Source: Acridotheres tristis (Eukaryota; Chordata; Aves; Passeriformes; Sturnidae). Taken from it: a DNA stretch of 64,000 nt. The notes beneath the pieces were generated by a model, which did no database searches, was not told where the DNA came from, and worked only from the letters and a program-made list of their open reading frames with translations. Below, piece by piece: positions 1 through 12,600 of the stretch. The stretch's first letter is position 1. Every line of letters begins with the position of its first letter. Location: positions 5,563,152 through 5,627,151 of the forward strand of contig CM072919.1 in NCBI GenBank assembly GCA_037013685.1. Reading direction: 5' to 3'. Position numbers and translations under genes: made by a program.

Positions 1-350
1 CCCCGTTCTCTCCCCGTTCCTTACCCGCTCTGTCCCCGCTCCAGCCGCCCCATCCCGCTCACCTTTGGCCGCTTTTCCTCTCCCCGCTTTATTCGCGGGG
101 CCGGCAGCTCCACCTGCCGGGGACGGCGGCGCTGGGGCCGCCTGCGAGCGCCCCGAAACCTTGGAGCCATTCCTCAAATCCTCTATTGATCCTCAGGGCT
201 CAAACCCTTTCCTCGGGTATTCCTCAAACCCTCTATTGATCCTCAGGGCTCAAACCCTTTCCTCGGGTATTCCTCAAACCCTCTATTGATCCTCACGGCT
301 CAAAATCCAAACTCTGCGCTGCTCCTGGTGCCTCAAAACCTTACCTTGGG
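1..350. other. CpG-rich left edge and 50-bp tandem repeat
   Basis: 1-165 is CpG-rich and contains a minus-strand donor-like site (GGCCAAAG|GTGAGCGG near 57-70), compatible with the first exon of a neighbouring gene cut by the window edge, but nothing proves this. 171-350 is a 50-bp repeat (ATTCCTCAAACCCTCTATTG...) in about three copies. 350-1900 has no gene signal. Confidence 0.35.
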
Positions 351-1914
351 TATTCCTCAAATTCTCCAGAACCCCCTGTCCCCTGGAACTCTGTGTTCCC
401 AAAACCATCTGTTCCCCCAAATCCTCCCCTAACCCCTGGGATCCCCTGTTCCCCCAAATCCCCTGTCCTGTGTCCCCATCCCTGTCCCTGTCCCCATTCC
501 CTGTCCCCCGTTCTGCACTTCCCAAGTCCCCTCCAAGGGACAATTCTGTAAGTCCAGCTGGGAACAGGCTGGAGAAGGCTCAGGAACCAGGACTCACCAA
601 ATAAATAAAAACCAAAATAAACAAAAATCAAAATCAACAAAACCAACCCTGCCTCGCTTGCAGGAACACGTAATGCTCTTATTTCAGGCAAAGATAAATC
701 AGGAATTTGGTATTTAGGAAAAAACCTGCCTACTTTTACATGTTTTCTTGGTTTGTTTTTTGGGGTTTTTTTGCCTTTTTTTTCCCCGAGACTTGTTTGA
801 AGTTTCTGCATTCAGAAATACGAATATTTCCAGCTGAGCTGGATCAGACCTGGCTTGTTGGACATGAAAAGGTTCCCTTTAGAAACTTCCCATATCAAAG
901 GAGGAATATTGGCAAATTCCTGGAGGTTGTTCCCGAGGTGTTTCAATCACCTTAAACGCCTCATCACTCTCCTCCCCTCGTGTGTTTGTTTAAAATCTCC
1001 ATTTAACGCTGCATTTCCTCTCATTCTGTTTGTTCTTGGCTCTTTTAAAACTTTAAAATCTCTTCCCAGAGCAGAAAAAAAACCCCAAAAACCCCCCAGA
1101 AGTGTCCCCAGCTGCTGCTTCCCAACCCAAACTCCTTCTCTGGGGGATTTTTTTTCCCACCTGAGCACAAATTCCTTTCCTGATCCACTTTTCTGGAGCT
1201 CTGGGCTTGCCCAATTACAGAAATTAATCCTTCATCAGCTAAAAATAATCCGAATTTGGCGCTCTCACCTTCACATTTTCTGTTTAAAGCAACTCATTAA
1301 AATCTCCCCGTGTCCCCAGAGGCTGCTGCTATCCTGGTTTTAAATTACTCAATTATTAAATTATTTCTCACTGGCCAGAGGTCTCGGATCTATTTCCCCC
1401 CATTTTCTTCTCCTTTTCCCTTTATTTAACCCCTCAAAACAATTTTTCCCCACATTTTTTTCCTCCCCTTAATTTGACTTTTCCCACATTTCCCTCTGTC
1501 CAAAAAATGTCAAAAATCAACTTAAAAATCCTGAATTTATTCCTGAAATGTGGCCACATTTCAGAGGAAGTTCAGCAGTTTTTCTGAGCCACTTTTAATT
1601 TTCAAATTAATTTTCCTTTTTTTTTTTTTTAATTTGGAAAACAACCCAAATTCCTGGGCAGGAAAATCCCAGGACCTCATTGTCTCTTAAGCACAAAATT
1701 GATATTTTCCAGGCACAAAAAGCTCATTTTTCCCCCTTTTTCCCAATTTTTTGGAAGCAGAAACCTGCCTGGAAATGGATTTTTTTCCTCGTGGAAGTCC
1801 AGCCCAGCTGTGGCAGGGCAGCTGCTTCCAGGTTAAACTGGAATATTTGGAATATTTCGGAAATCAGGGTGTTTTCCCTCCCCTGAAAACATCAAAGGGT
1901 GAAAGTTTTATTTA

Positions 1915-2225
1915 CCAAAAATAGGAATTAGGAAAATAGGCAAAAAAAAAAGAAAGAGAGGAAAATAGGCCAAAAAAAAGGGGGGGGAATTAGGAAAATA
2001 GGCATTAAAAAAAATAAAAAGGGAAAACCAGGAAAATAGGCAAAAAAAGGAGGGAAATTAGGAAAATACACAAAAAAAAATAAGGGGAAAATTAAGGAAA
2101 TAGGCCCCCAAAAAGGGGGGAAATGAGGAAAATAGGCAAAAATAAAGGGAAATGAAAATAGGGGAAAAGATAAGGGGAAAAATTAAGAAAATAGACCAAA
2201 AAAAAGGGGAAAAAATTCGGAAAAT
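1915..2225. repeat. A-rich tandem repeat (GGAAAATAGGCAAAAAAA)
   Basis: Degenerate copies with variable A and G runs. No coding content. Confidence 0.8.
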
Positions 2226-2399
2226 TGCGAGGACATTCCGGGCCTGGGCAGGGCTGGAATCCCAAACCCACCTGCAGCCAATCCTGCACCGGAATGACCC
2301 CAATTAACGGGCGGAATGAGCCCAATTAATGAACCTGCCGGGTAATTAATGCAGCCCCTGGGGGGAAAGGTTGGGTGCCCCAAATTCCGGGGGGTTTGT

Positions 2400-3463
2400 G
2401 GTGCAGCCAGAGTCCCCCTGTCCCAGTGTCCCTATGTCCCCATGTTCCTCTGTCCCCATATCCCAGTGTCCCCCTGTCTGTCTGTCCCCCTGTCCCAGTG
2501 TCCAACTGTCCATTTGTCCCTCTGTCTGTCCCTGTGTCCCCCTGTCCGTTTCTCCCCCTGTCCCTGTCTGTCCCCCTGTCCCCTCTGTCCATCCCAGTGT
2601 CCCCCTGTCCATTTCTCCCCCTGTCCCTGTGTGTCCCCTTGTCCCCCTGTCCCTGTCTGTCCCCCTGTCCGTCCCAGTGTCCCCCTGTCCATTTCTCCCC
2701 CTGTCCCTGTGTGTCCCCCTGTCCCCCTGTCCCCAGTCCCTGGTGGCCCCGGAGGCTCCCGAGGGTTTTCTGCTCCCGCCCGGGTTTGGATTTTGGAGCG
2801 TGGCCACCAAAACTCCGGGAGAGCACAAAGTGCCAGGAACGGCTCTGAGCTGGCACCTGCTGGGGTCACCTGGGGCCACACTGTGTGTGTGTGTGTCACC
2901 TGGGGTCACCTCGGGCCACACTGTGTGTGTGTGTGTGTGTCACCTGGGGTCACCTGGGGCCACACTGTGTGTGTGTGTGTCACCTGGGGTCACCTGGGGC
3001 CACACTGTGTGTGTGTGTGTCACCTGGGGTCACCTCGGGCCACACTGTGTGTGTGTGTGTGTGTGTCACCTGGGGTCACACAGAGTGTGTGTGTGTGTCG
3101 CCTGGGGCCACACTGTGTGTGTGTGTGTGTCACCTGGGGTCACCTGGGGCCACACTGTGTGTGTGTGTGTGTCACCTGGGGTCACCTCGGGCCACACTGT
3201 GTGTGTGTGTGTGTGTGTGTCACCTGGGGTCACACAGAGTGTGTGTGTGTGTGTGTGTCACCTGGGGTCACCTGGGGCCACACTGTGTGTGTGTGTCACC
3301 TGGGGTCACACAGAGTGTGTGTGTGTCACCTGGGGCCACACTGTGTGTGTGTGTGTGTGTCACCTGGGGTCACCTGGCGCCACACTGTGTGTGTGTGTGT
3401 GTGTGTCACCTGGGGTCACCTGGGGCCACACTGTGTGTGTGTGTGTGTGTCACCTGGGGTCAC

Positions 3464-3496
<33 letters not shown>

Positions 3497-3670
3497 CACC
3501 TGGGGTCACCTCGGGCCACACTGTGTGTTTGTGTGTGTGTCACCTGGGGTCACCTGGGGCCACCTCAGAGCTGGGGTCACACAGAGTGTGTGTGTGTGTG
3601 TGTGTGTGTCACCTGGGGTCACACAGAGTGTGTGTGTGTCACCTGGGGTCACCTGGGGTCAGTCCCGGTG
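2400..3670. repeat. Two adjacent minisatellites (TGTCCCCC type, then CACCTGGGGTCAC plus GTGT runs)
   Basis: 2400-2740: CCCCTGTCC/CCAGTGTCC units of 8-9 bp. 2868-3660: units of CACCTGGGGTCACCTGGGGC, then CACACTGTG and a variable (GT)n tract, about 20 copies. The 500-600 codon frames over the second array exist because the unit has no stops. Confidence 0.93.
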
Positions 3671-3819
3671 TGGGCACAGGGACACAGGGACAGGGGATGG
3701 GGACACAGGACCAGGACATGGGACCCTGGATGGGGACAGGGACCCCAGGGGACAAACAGGGACCCCAGGGACAAACAGGGACCCCTGGGGACAGATGGAA
3801 AGGGACAATTCCCAAGGGC

Positions 3820-4110
3820 CTGGAGTGCCAGGACACAGCGAGGGGACAGAGGGGACAGAGGGGAGGAATTCAGGGCTGGGCTGGAATTGCTGCCCCTGGA
3901 TCCCTGGAATGTCCAAGGGAAGTGGGAAAAGGGAAATTCCAGGGAAACCTCGGGGCTAAAGGGGCTCCAGGAGAGGGGTTTGGGATCCCAGGATATGGGA
4001 ATGGATTTAAACTGGAAAAGGGAATTTGGGAAGGAATTCCCAGAGCAGCTGGGGCTGCCCCTGGATCCCTGGAATGTCCAAGGCCGGGCTGGGGTGGCCC
4101 AGAGTGTCCC
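3820..4110 (+). mobile_element. CR1-like 3' fragments
   Basis: Two adjacent pieces contain CCCCTGGATCCCTGGAATGT; the second also has GGATTTAAACTGGAAAAGGG, as in the clearer CR1 copy at 34185-34615. Strongly truncated. Confidence 0.6.
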
Positions 4111-5384
4111 CAGAGTGTCCCCAAAGTGTCCCCAGATGAATTCTGGGCTCCCCCTCCCAGCCCAGACCCCACGAACCCAAAGGAAAAGGCCCAGAATTCC
4201 TCAAACAGCCAGAATTTTATTGCCCACAGAGAACGCCAAGAGCTCCCAGCCAAGGCTCCCACTGCACAAAGTTCACCAGAAATTTAAAAAAAAAACCAAA
4301 TCCCAAAATTTGATTCGTTTCAAGAAGGACCCCGTTGGTTTTTTGAGCATATTCTCATTTTTCAGGGTTTTTTTTGGTTTTTTTTTTTTCTCATCAGGTT
4401 GTGATTGGCCACTCAGGTGTGAGATATGCAGGATTCAAAAGGTGATTAAAACATTTTCTGATTGTTTTTTGTAATTTTAATTAGAAAATTGTTGTAGGGT
4501 AGGAAAATATCCAAAAGGAGAATATTTGGATTTTTGAGGCCAGGCTTTATTTGGGCACCATAAATTGAAAGTAGAATGGGGAAAGAGGAAAAAAAAAAAA
4601 AAAAATTTGATGTTGGGAAATAATTAAATCTTCATATTAAGGATGCTGTAGTGTCTTCTAAAAATTTTTAAAAACCAAAAAAAATCCCAACAAAAAAGCT
4701 CAAAATAAATAGGAAAAATCTTTTTCACACCAAAGAGAACAAAACAAAAAAAAAATCCAAAATAATTTGGATTTAAAGGTAACAGGAAACCAAGGAGAGA
4801 TGGGAAAGGGAAAAGTTTTGCTGTTTTAAGGGAGGAAATTGAAAAGAGAATTGAAATTTCTTCCTGGGGATAAAAGGGGAGCTCCGGGGCATTTGATGCA
4901 CCAAAAAAACAGAGTTCTGGTGGAGGAAAAAAAACGGGAAAAAAGTTTTTAAAAAAGGAAAAATGCACCAGGTTTTTGGTGGATTAAAAAAGTGAAAAAA
5001 AGGAAAAATGCACCAGGACTTTGGTGCATGAAAAGGAAAATCAGGAGTGGTTTTTGAGCTCCCTTCCCTCAGGAAATCTGGTGGAGGAAAGGAAAAAAAA
5101 AATGCAGCAGACTGGAAGATTTCCCCCAAAAAATCTGAATTTTGGCAAAAAAAAGGAACTGGAGCAGAACCAGGCTGAGCACGGGCATTAATTCCAGATT
5201 TTGGGCAGGAATCCCATCCCAAAAATTAACTTTGGCCCCAAAAATCCTGCTCTGCACCCACAGGAACTCCAAACTGCACCAAAAATAAACGGAATGGAAT
5301 TGATAGAATTGAAATTAAAATGCATATCTCCAACAAATGGCCAAAGTCACAAGCAGAAATCAAAACTCAAATGTCACAGGAACC

Positions 5385-5592
5385 AGAAACTGCCCAGCTC
5401 TACATTTATTTATTGCAGCTACCAGAGATTTAACATTTCTACCAAAGTTACTTACACTAAAATGGGGAAATGTTCATTTTTCTGCTCCTTGGAGGGAATT
5501 CCTGCAGGGAATGGAGGAAAAATCCAACCCCAAACCAGCAGGGACAGCACAGGGGGAAGGAGGGCAGGATCTTCATGGAAGAGAGCCTGGAG
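5385..5592 (-). other. SUGP2: Probable non-coding 3' UTR exon of SUGP2
   Basis: The SUGP2 stop codon is followed at once by a consensus donor (TAG|GTGAGT, GT at complement 6615-6616), which implies a further untranslated exon. On the minus strand an excellent acceptor lies at 5593-5594: a long pyrimidine run, then CCCCCAG|CTCCAGG. The exon would start at 5592 and run through non-repetitive sequence to two overlapping AATAAA signals (complement 5409-5414 and 5405-5410). The 3' end is estimated, not seen. The acceptor and poly(A) signal are read directly; joining them into one exon is inference. Confidence 0.6.
5405..5414 (-). promoter_or_regulatory. SUGP2: Polyadenylation signal pair, probable SUGP2 3' end
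   Basis: Two overlapping AATAAA hexamers on the minus strand, about 180 nt after the predicted 3' UTR acceptor. A second minus-strand AATAAA at 4216-4221 also sits in non-repetitive sequence and could be a distal site. Confidence 0.5.
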
Positions 5593-5599
5593 CTGGGGG

Positions 5600-6450
5600 A
5601 AGGAGAAAAAAGGGAATAAAGAGGGGAAAAGAAGAGGAAAAAAAAGAGGAAAAGAAGAGGAAAAAAAGAGGAAAAGAAGAGGAAAAGAAGAGGAAAAAAG
5701 AGAGGAAAAAAGAGGAAAAAAAAGAGGAAAAGAAGAGGAAAAAAAAGAGGAAAAGAAGAGGAAAAAAAGAGGAAAAGAAGAGGAAAAAAAGAGGAAAAAA
5801 AAGAGGAAAAAAAGAGGAAAAGAAGAGGAAAAGAAGAGGAAAAAAAAGAGGAAAAGAAGAGGAAAAAAAGAGAGGAAAACAAGAGGAAAAGAAGAGGAAA
5901 AAAGAGAGGAAAAGAAGAGGAAAAGAAGAGGAAAAAAGAGAGGAAAAGAAGAGGAAAAAAGAGAGGAAAACAAGAGGAAAAGAAGAGGAAAAAAGAGAGG
6001 AAAAGAAGAGGAAAAAAAGAGAGGAAAAGAAGAGGAAAAAAGAGAGGAAAACAAGAGGAAAAGAAGAGGAAAAAAGAGAGGAAAAGAAGAGGAAAAAAGA
6101 GAGGAAAACAAGAGGAAAAGAAGAGGAAAAAAGAGAGGAAAAGAAGAGGAAAAAAGAGAGGAAAAGAAGAGGAAAAAAGAGAGGAAAAGAAGAGGAAAAG
6201 AAGAGGAAAAAAGAGAGGAAAACAAGAGGAAAAGAAGAGGAAAAGGGAGAAGGGGAAAAAGAAGAAAAAAGGGAGAAGGGAGGGGAAAAAGAGAGAAAAA
6301 AGGAGAAAAAGGGAAAAAAAGAAAAAAGGCAGAAGGGAGGAAAAATGGAGGGGAAAGAGAAACAAAAAGAGAAACATGGAGAGAAAAAAGAGAGAAAAAA
6401 GTGAAATGAAAAAGAGAGAGAGGGGAAAAAGAGAGAAAAAAAAAGATTTT
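5600..6450. repeat. Polypurine minisatellite (GGAAAAGAA/GAGGAAAAA type), about 850 bp
   Basis: Almost uninterrupted purines on the plus strand, built from GGAAAAGAAGAG and GGAAAAAAGAGA variants with occasional AAC interruptions that form a higher-order period near 54 bp. It fills most of the proposed SUGP2 3' UTR intron (5593-6616), so the pre-mRNA would carry hundreds of consecutive pyrimidines. Long open frames across it are repeat artefacts. Confidence 0.9.
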
Positions 6451-6616
6451 GGGGTCACTCAGTACCTCCAGATTTTCAGAAATCAGAAAAACATTTTAAA
6501 AAATGAAGATTTTGGGGTCACTCAACACCTGCAGAGTCTCAAGAAGCCACCAAGCCTCTCCAGCAGTGTGGGTGAAATTGGAATTTCTGGGCTGGGGTGC
6601 AGTTTCCAGCACTCAC

Positions 6617-9600
6617 CTATTTATTTGCCCTTTTCTGTCGGTACATTTGGATCATTCTCTGACGGAAAATATCAAAAGCATCTTCTTGATTCTCCTCCCC
6701 TGCCACTCCCAAACCTTCCCCTGCAGAGGTGGCACCCCTGGGGAATAAAAACTTAATGATTAGAACCAAAAAATCCCTTTTTTTCAACTATTAAAAAAAA
6801 AATTAAATTATTTTAAGTTTTTTCCCTCCTCCCTCCCCCAAATTTCTCATTAAAAGGACGAAAATGGGATTTTTTTGGGGGGGAAAATCGAGTGGGAGAG
6901 GGAACTGTGAAATGAATTTGAAATTTAGGTTTGGTTTTCTGGTGGAAATTGCCCCCAGAAATCCGAATTTTGGAATGAAAGGCCCAGAGGGTTTGAGGAG
7001 GGAGCAGGGAATGCCATGGAATTCTGGATCAAAGGGAATTTGATGGGAATTCAGGGAATTCCTCCAATTAAAACTTCTCGTTTTCCCCATTAAAACCCCT
7101 TATTCCCCATTATTCCCCTATTATACCTCATTATTTCCCCCATAAGAAACCCCAATTTTCCCCCATTAAACTCCATGACTCTCCCATTATTTCTCCATTA
7201 TTTCCCCATTAAAAACCCAATTTTCTCCATTATTTCCCCCGTTATTCCCCCCCTTAAAAACTCCATTTTCCCCACTATCTCCTCCATTATTTCCCCATTA
7301 AAAACCCCATTATTCCCCCATTTAAACCCATTATTTCCCCATCATTTCCCCCATTAAAAACCCCATTATGCCCCCACAATTTCCCCCACTATTCCCCCAT
7401 AATTCCCCCCATTTTTCCCCATAATTTCCCCCATTATTCCCATTTTTCCCTTACAGGTGCACGGGCTCCTGGATGCCCCCATTCCCCATTATTCCCCCAT
7501 TATTCCCCCCATAATTTCCCCATTTTTCCCCCCATCATTCCCGTTTTTCCCTTACAGGTGCACGGGCTCCTGGATGCCCCCATTCCCCATTATTCCCCAT
7601 TATTCCCCCCACATTTCCCCCATAATTTCCCCATTTTTCCCCCATTATTCCCCCCATATTTTCCCCATTATTTCCCCCACATTTCCCCCATTATTCCCCC
7701 ATCATTCCCCCCATCATTCCCGTTTTTCCCTTACAGGTGCACGGGCTCCTGGATGCCCCCATTCCCCATTATTCCCCCCATATTTCCCCCATTATTCCCC
7801 AATTATTCCCCCCACATTTCCCCCATAATTTCCCCATTTTTCCCCCATTATTCCCCCCATTATTTCCCCATTTTTCCCCCCCATCATTCCCGTTTTTCCC
7901 TTACAGGTGCACGGGCTCCTGGATGCCCCTGCCCCTGGTGCCCAGGCCGTGCCCCTCCTGCCAGCCCATCCTCTGCAGCATCTGGAACCCCACGTTCCTG
8001 GGGCTCAGCCTCTTCGGGGACAGCTCCACCTCCCTGCCCTTCTGCACAAAATCAATTCAAATAATCAGTCATCCATTAATCCGTTTCATCAGGGTGGTGA
8101 AATGGCTGGAATTCCCATCCACGCAGTTGTAAATTGAATTTTTTTACAGGAATTTCCATTATTTAAAGGAATTTTTCAAGGAATTTCCTTCTTCTCAAGG
8201 AGATTTTTTAAAAAATAAATTTCCTTTTATTTTAAAGGAATTTTTAAAGGAATTTTCTTTTTTTTTTCCCCCCAGGATTTTTTTCCAAAAGAATTTCCTG
8301 CAGCATCTGGAACCCCACGTTCCTGGGGCTCAGCCTCTTCTGGGACAGCCCCACCTCCCTGCCCTTCTGCACAAAATCAATTTTAAAAATTCATTAATTG
8401 GTTAATTAGTTTCATTAGGGTGGTGAAATGGCTGAAATTCCCATCAAGGCAGTTGTAAATTGAATTTTTTTTTACAGGAATTTCCATTTTAAAAGTGAAT
8501 TTTTCAAGGAATTTCCTTCTTCTCAAGGAGATTTTTTAAAAATAAATTTCCTTTTTTTTTTAAAGGAATTGCTCCTTTTAAAGGAATTTTTAAATGACAT
8601 TTTTAAAAGGAATTTCCCTCCCTTAAATGAATTTTTAAAGGATTTCTTTTTAAAGGAATTTCCTTCTTTTAAAGTAATTTCCTTGATTTTGAAGGAATTT
8701 TTAACTGGAATTTCCTTGATTTTAAAGGAATTTCCTTGATTTTAATGGAATTTTTTACAGGAATTTCCTTGATTTTAATGGAATTTTTTAAAGGAATTTC
8801 CTTGATTTTAATGGAATTTTTTAAAAGGAATTTCCTTGATTTTAATGGAATTTTTTAAAGGAATTTCCTTGATTTTAATGGAATTTTTTAAAAGGAATTT
8901 CCTTGATTTTAATGGAATTTTTTAAAAGGAATTTCCTTGATTTTAATGGAATTTTTAAAAGGAATTTCCTTGATTTTAATGGAATTTTTTAAAGGAATTT
9001 CCTTGATTTTAATGGAGTTTTTTAAAGGAAGTTTCAGCTTCAGCCCAGATTTTTTTCTCCAGAAAATTCTGATTTTTTTTCCCCCAATGTCTCATTTTTG
9101 GTGGAATTTGTGGCAGAAATGTGAATTTTTTTTTTACCTTTTTTTTCTTTGTGACAGGGCAGCCCCGGGGTCTGTCATAAGCAATCCTGACAGGTTCATG
9201 CACTGCAAGGCAAAGAAACACAAAATTCAGCTGGAAATTCAAATTATTTTCATCCAAAAAACCCCCAAACCATAGCTAAAAAATAAAAAAAAAAAAATTG
9301 TATTATTTTAGTAAAATTTGTTATTTCATTTTATTTGAGTGAAAAATCCCCAAACCTCCAAATCATAGCTGAAAAAAAAAAACTCAGAAAAAAAAAAATT
9401 TCATTTCAATCCTAATTCACTGAATTTTTATATGAAAAAATGCAATTTTTAAAGCAAGAACACACCTGAAATGTTGGGATTTTTGCCCAAATCCTCTATT
9501 ATTTTGATATAAAAGTGAAATATTTTAATGTCCACCCACCTTTGGGCTCTTCTATTCAGCTTCTTCTCCTTCACCACTTGAACGAAGATTTAAAGTGAAT

Positions 9601-12600
9601 TTTGTGCTCATTTTTTAATGAGAAAACGCAATTTTTAAGTACCAAAACACCTCAAAATTCGGGATTTTTACTCAAATCCTCTTTTATTTTGATATAAAAC
9701 TGAAATATTTTGATGTGCACCCACCTTTGGGCTCCTCTATGAGGCAGATCCTTTGGCACTTGAATGAAGATTTAAAGTCAATTTTATGCTGATTTTTACA
9801 TGAAAAGACGCAATTTTTTAAGCAACGGAGCACCTAAAAAAATCAAGGTTTTTTTCCCAAATCCTGTATAGAACTGAACTATTTTCATCCCCACTGACCT
9901 TTGGGCTCTTCTATTCGGCTTCTTCTCCTTTCCCATTTGAACGGGGATTTAAAGTGAATTTTGTGCTCATTTTCACATTAAAATATGCAATTTTAAAGAA
10001 CCAAAACCCCTAAAAAATCAGGATTTTTTTTCCAAATTCTCCTTTTTTCTGCCCACAACTGACCTTTGGGCTCTTGTCTTCAGCTTCTTCTCCTTTCCCA
10101 CTTGAACGGGGATTTAAAGTCAATTTTGTGCTCATTTTTACATGAAAAAATGCAATTTTTTAAGCAACAAAACACCAAAAAATCAGGATTTTTTTTCCCA
10201 AATCCTGTATAAAACTGAACTATTTGGATGGGCACGCACCTTTGGGCTCTTCTATTCAGCTTCTCCTCCTTTCCCACTTGAATGGGGATTTAAAGTGAAT
10301 TTTGTGTTCATTTTCACATTAAAAAATGCGATTTTTTAAGCGACAAAACACCAAAAAATTCGGAATTTTTTCCCAAATCCTGTATAAAACTGAACTATTT
10401 TGATCCCCACTGATCTTTGGGCTCTTCTATTCAGCTTCTTCTCCTTTACCACTTGAATGAATATTTAAAGTGAATTTTGTGCTCATTTTTATACGAAAAA
10501 ATGCAATTTTTTAAGCGACGAAACACCAAAAAATCAGGATTTTTTTCCCAAATCCTGTATAAAACCGAACTATTTTGATGCCCACCTGACCTTTGGGCTC
10601 TTCTGTTCAGCTTCTTTTCCTTTCCCACTTGAACGAAGATTTAAAGTGAATTTTGTGCTCATTTTTACATGAAAAAATGCGATTTTTTAAGCGACGAAGC
10701 ACCTAAAAATCCGGGATTTTTTCCCAAATTGTGTATAAACTGAGCTCTTTGGATGGGCACGCACCTTTGGGCTCCTCGATGAGGCAGATCCTCTTGGGGG
10801 CGGGGATCATGCCCACCTTGAGCGATTTGCTGCTGACCCGTTTGCGGGGGAAGGGCGCGCCCGGAGCCTGTGCCGACAGAGCGGGGGCAGCGCCGTCAGC
10901 GGGGCGGGGCCGCCCCTCTTCCTCCTCCTCCTCCTCCTCCTCCTCCTCCTCCTCTTCCTCCACATCAGCCTCCCTTCTACCTGCGGCCTCCCCATCCCCG
11001 TGCCCCGCAGCGGGGCAGGGCCCGAGCTCTGCTTCCTCCTCCTCCTCCTCCTCCTCGTCGTCCTCCTCGGGGGCCGCGGGGCTGAAGGTGATGGAGGGGC
11101 AGAGCTGCAAAACTTTCCTGCGGTAGAACTGGAAGGCGGCGCTGGTCGGGTCCTGGAGGAACCTGCGGGGAAATAAAAAATAAAAAATAAAAATTAAAAA
11201 TTAAACATTGAAATTAAACGGTGATGGGGATGGGCGCGGTGAGGGTGGAGGGGTTGGGGATAAAGGCAGAGGGTCGGGGGAAACGCGGTGAAAATGGAAA
11301 TTAAGGTTAAAACCTTCAGGGGAACGAGGTGGGAAAGGACAGGAAATGAGGTTGAAAATCCAGGAAGGATAAAGGCAGAAATCCAGGGAAATTGAATCAA
11401 AAACCCAGGGAAATTAAGGTCAAAAATTCAAGGAAAACGAGGTAAAAAATCCAGGGAAATTAAGGTCAATAATACAGGAAAATAAAGGCAAAAATCCAAG
11501 GAAAGTTAGGGTCAAAAGTCCAAGGAAAACAAGGTAAAAAATCCAGGGAAATAGGTTGAAAATCCAGGAAGGATAAAAGCAGAAATCCAGGAAAATTAGG
11601 GTCAAAAGTCCAAGGGATAAAAGGTCAAAAGTCCAGAAAATGAGGTTAAAAAATCCAGGGAAATTAAGGTCAAAAATCCAAGGAAAATTAGAGTCAAAAG
11701 TCCAAGGAAAACAAGGTCAAAAATCCAGGGGATAAAAGGTCAAAAGTCCAGAAAATGAGGTCAAAAATCCAGAAAAATAAAGTCAAAAACCCAAGGAAAA
11801 TTAGGGTCAAAAGGCCAGGGAGAATCAGGTCAAAAATCCAAGGAAAACAAGGTAAAAAATCCAGGAAAATGAGGTCAAAAGTCCAGGAAAAATAAAGTCA
11901 GAAATCCAGGAGGAAATAAGGTCAGAAATCCAGGAAAAAAATAATCCAAAATCCAGGGAAAAAAAATAAAATTGAAAATCTAAGGAGAACAAGGACAAAA
12001 AGAGATTTTGCATTAATTTTCAGGAGTTCAGGAAGAAATGTCTGGTTGGTTTTGGGGAGAAATGAGGAAATCCCCCCTCAGCAGCTCAGCAGCACCTCCC
12101 CAATTCTGGGAAAAATTCATTAATTCATTGATGAATTGGAATCACCTCAAAAATCCTCAATTTCAGGATTCACGTTGATTGTTAGGATCAAAAATAATTC
12201 AATTTATCTTTGCAAAAGTGTTTTGTTTTTTTTTTTTTCCCTCAGATATTTCAGATTTTTTTTCCCCTCACATTTTTCAGATTTTTTTTCCCCCATTAAT
12301 GGAAGTGCTGAAGAATTGCCCCAAATCCTCTGTTCCTGAACAGCCTGGAATCAGAGATGGAAGGTTTGGGACTCACCAGAGCTCGGGATTGTCTGCACTG
12401 TTGTCAATGCTGAACTGCTCCATTTCTGGTCCTACCTGAGCCACAAACCTGGCGAGTTTCTCTGCAGTTTCCATGGTTTTGGCATCCACTGCAAAATAAA
12501 AATAAAAATAAGATTATTTTAGCTTCGCTGGAAAGGTCAGAGAAGTACTCAGTTCATAAATAGAGAACAAAGTAAAAATTGAAATAATAAAATAAAATAA

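Noticed and set aside
2349..4474. Three overlapping open frames of 500-640 codons with Cys-Val-Cys-Val and Ser-Pro repeats
   Set aside because: They run across TGTCCCC and (GT)n minisatellites whose units lack stop codons; composition is purely repetitive and there is no splice or homology support.
5201..6458. Lys/Glu/Arg-rich and Phe/Leu/Ser-rich frames on both strands
   Set aside because: Translation of the GGAAAAGAA polypurine minisatellite, which is open in several frames at once.
9535..10790. CRISPR-like array of regularly spaced repeats
   Set aside because: Spacing looks regular, but the units are about 175 bp, similar along their whole length and derived from a SUGP2 exon end in a vertebrate genome.
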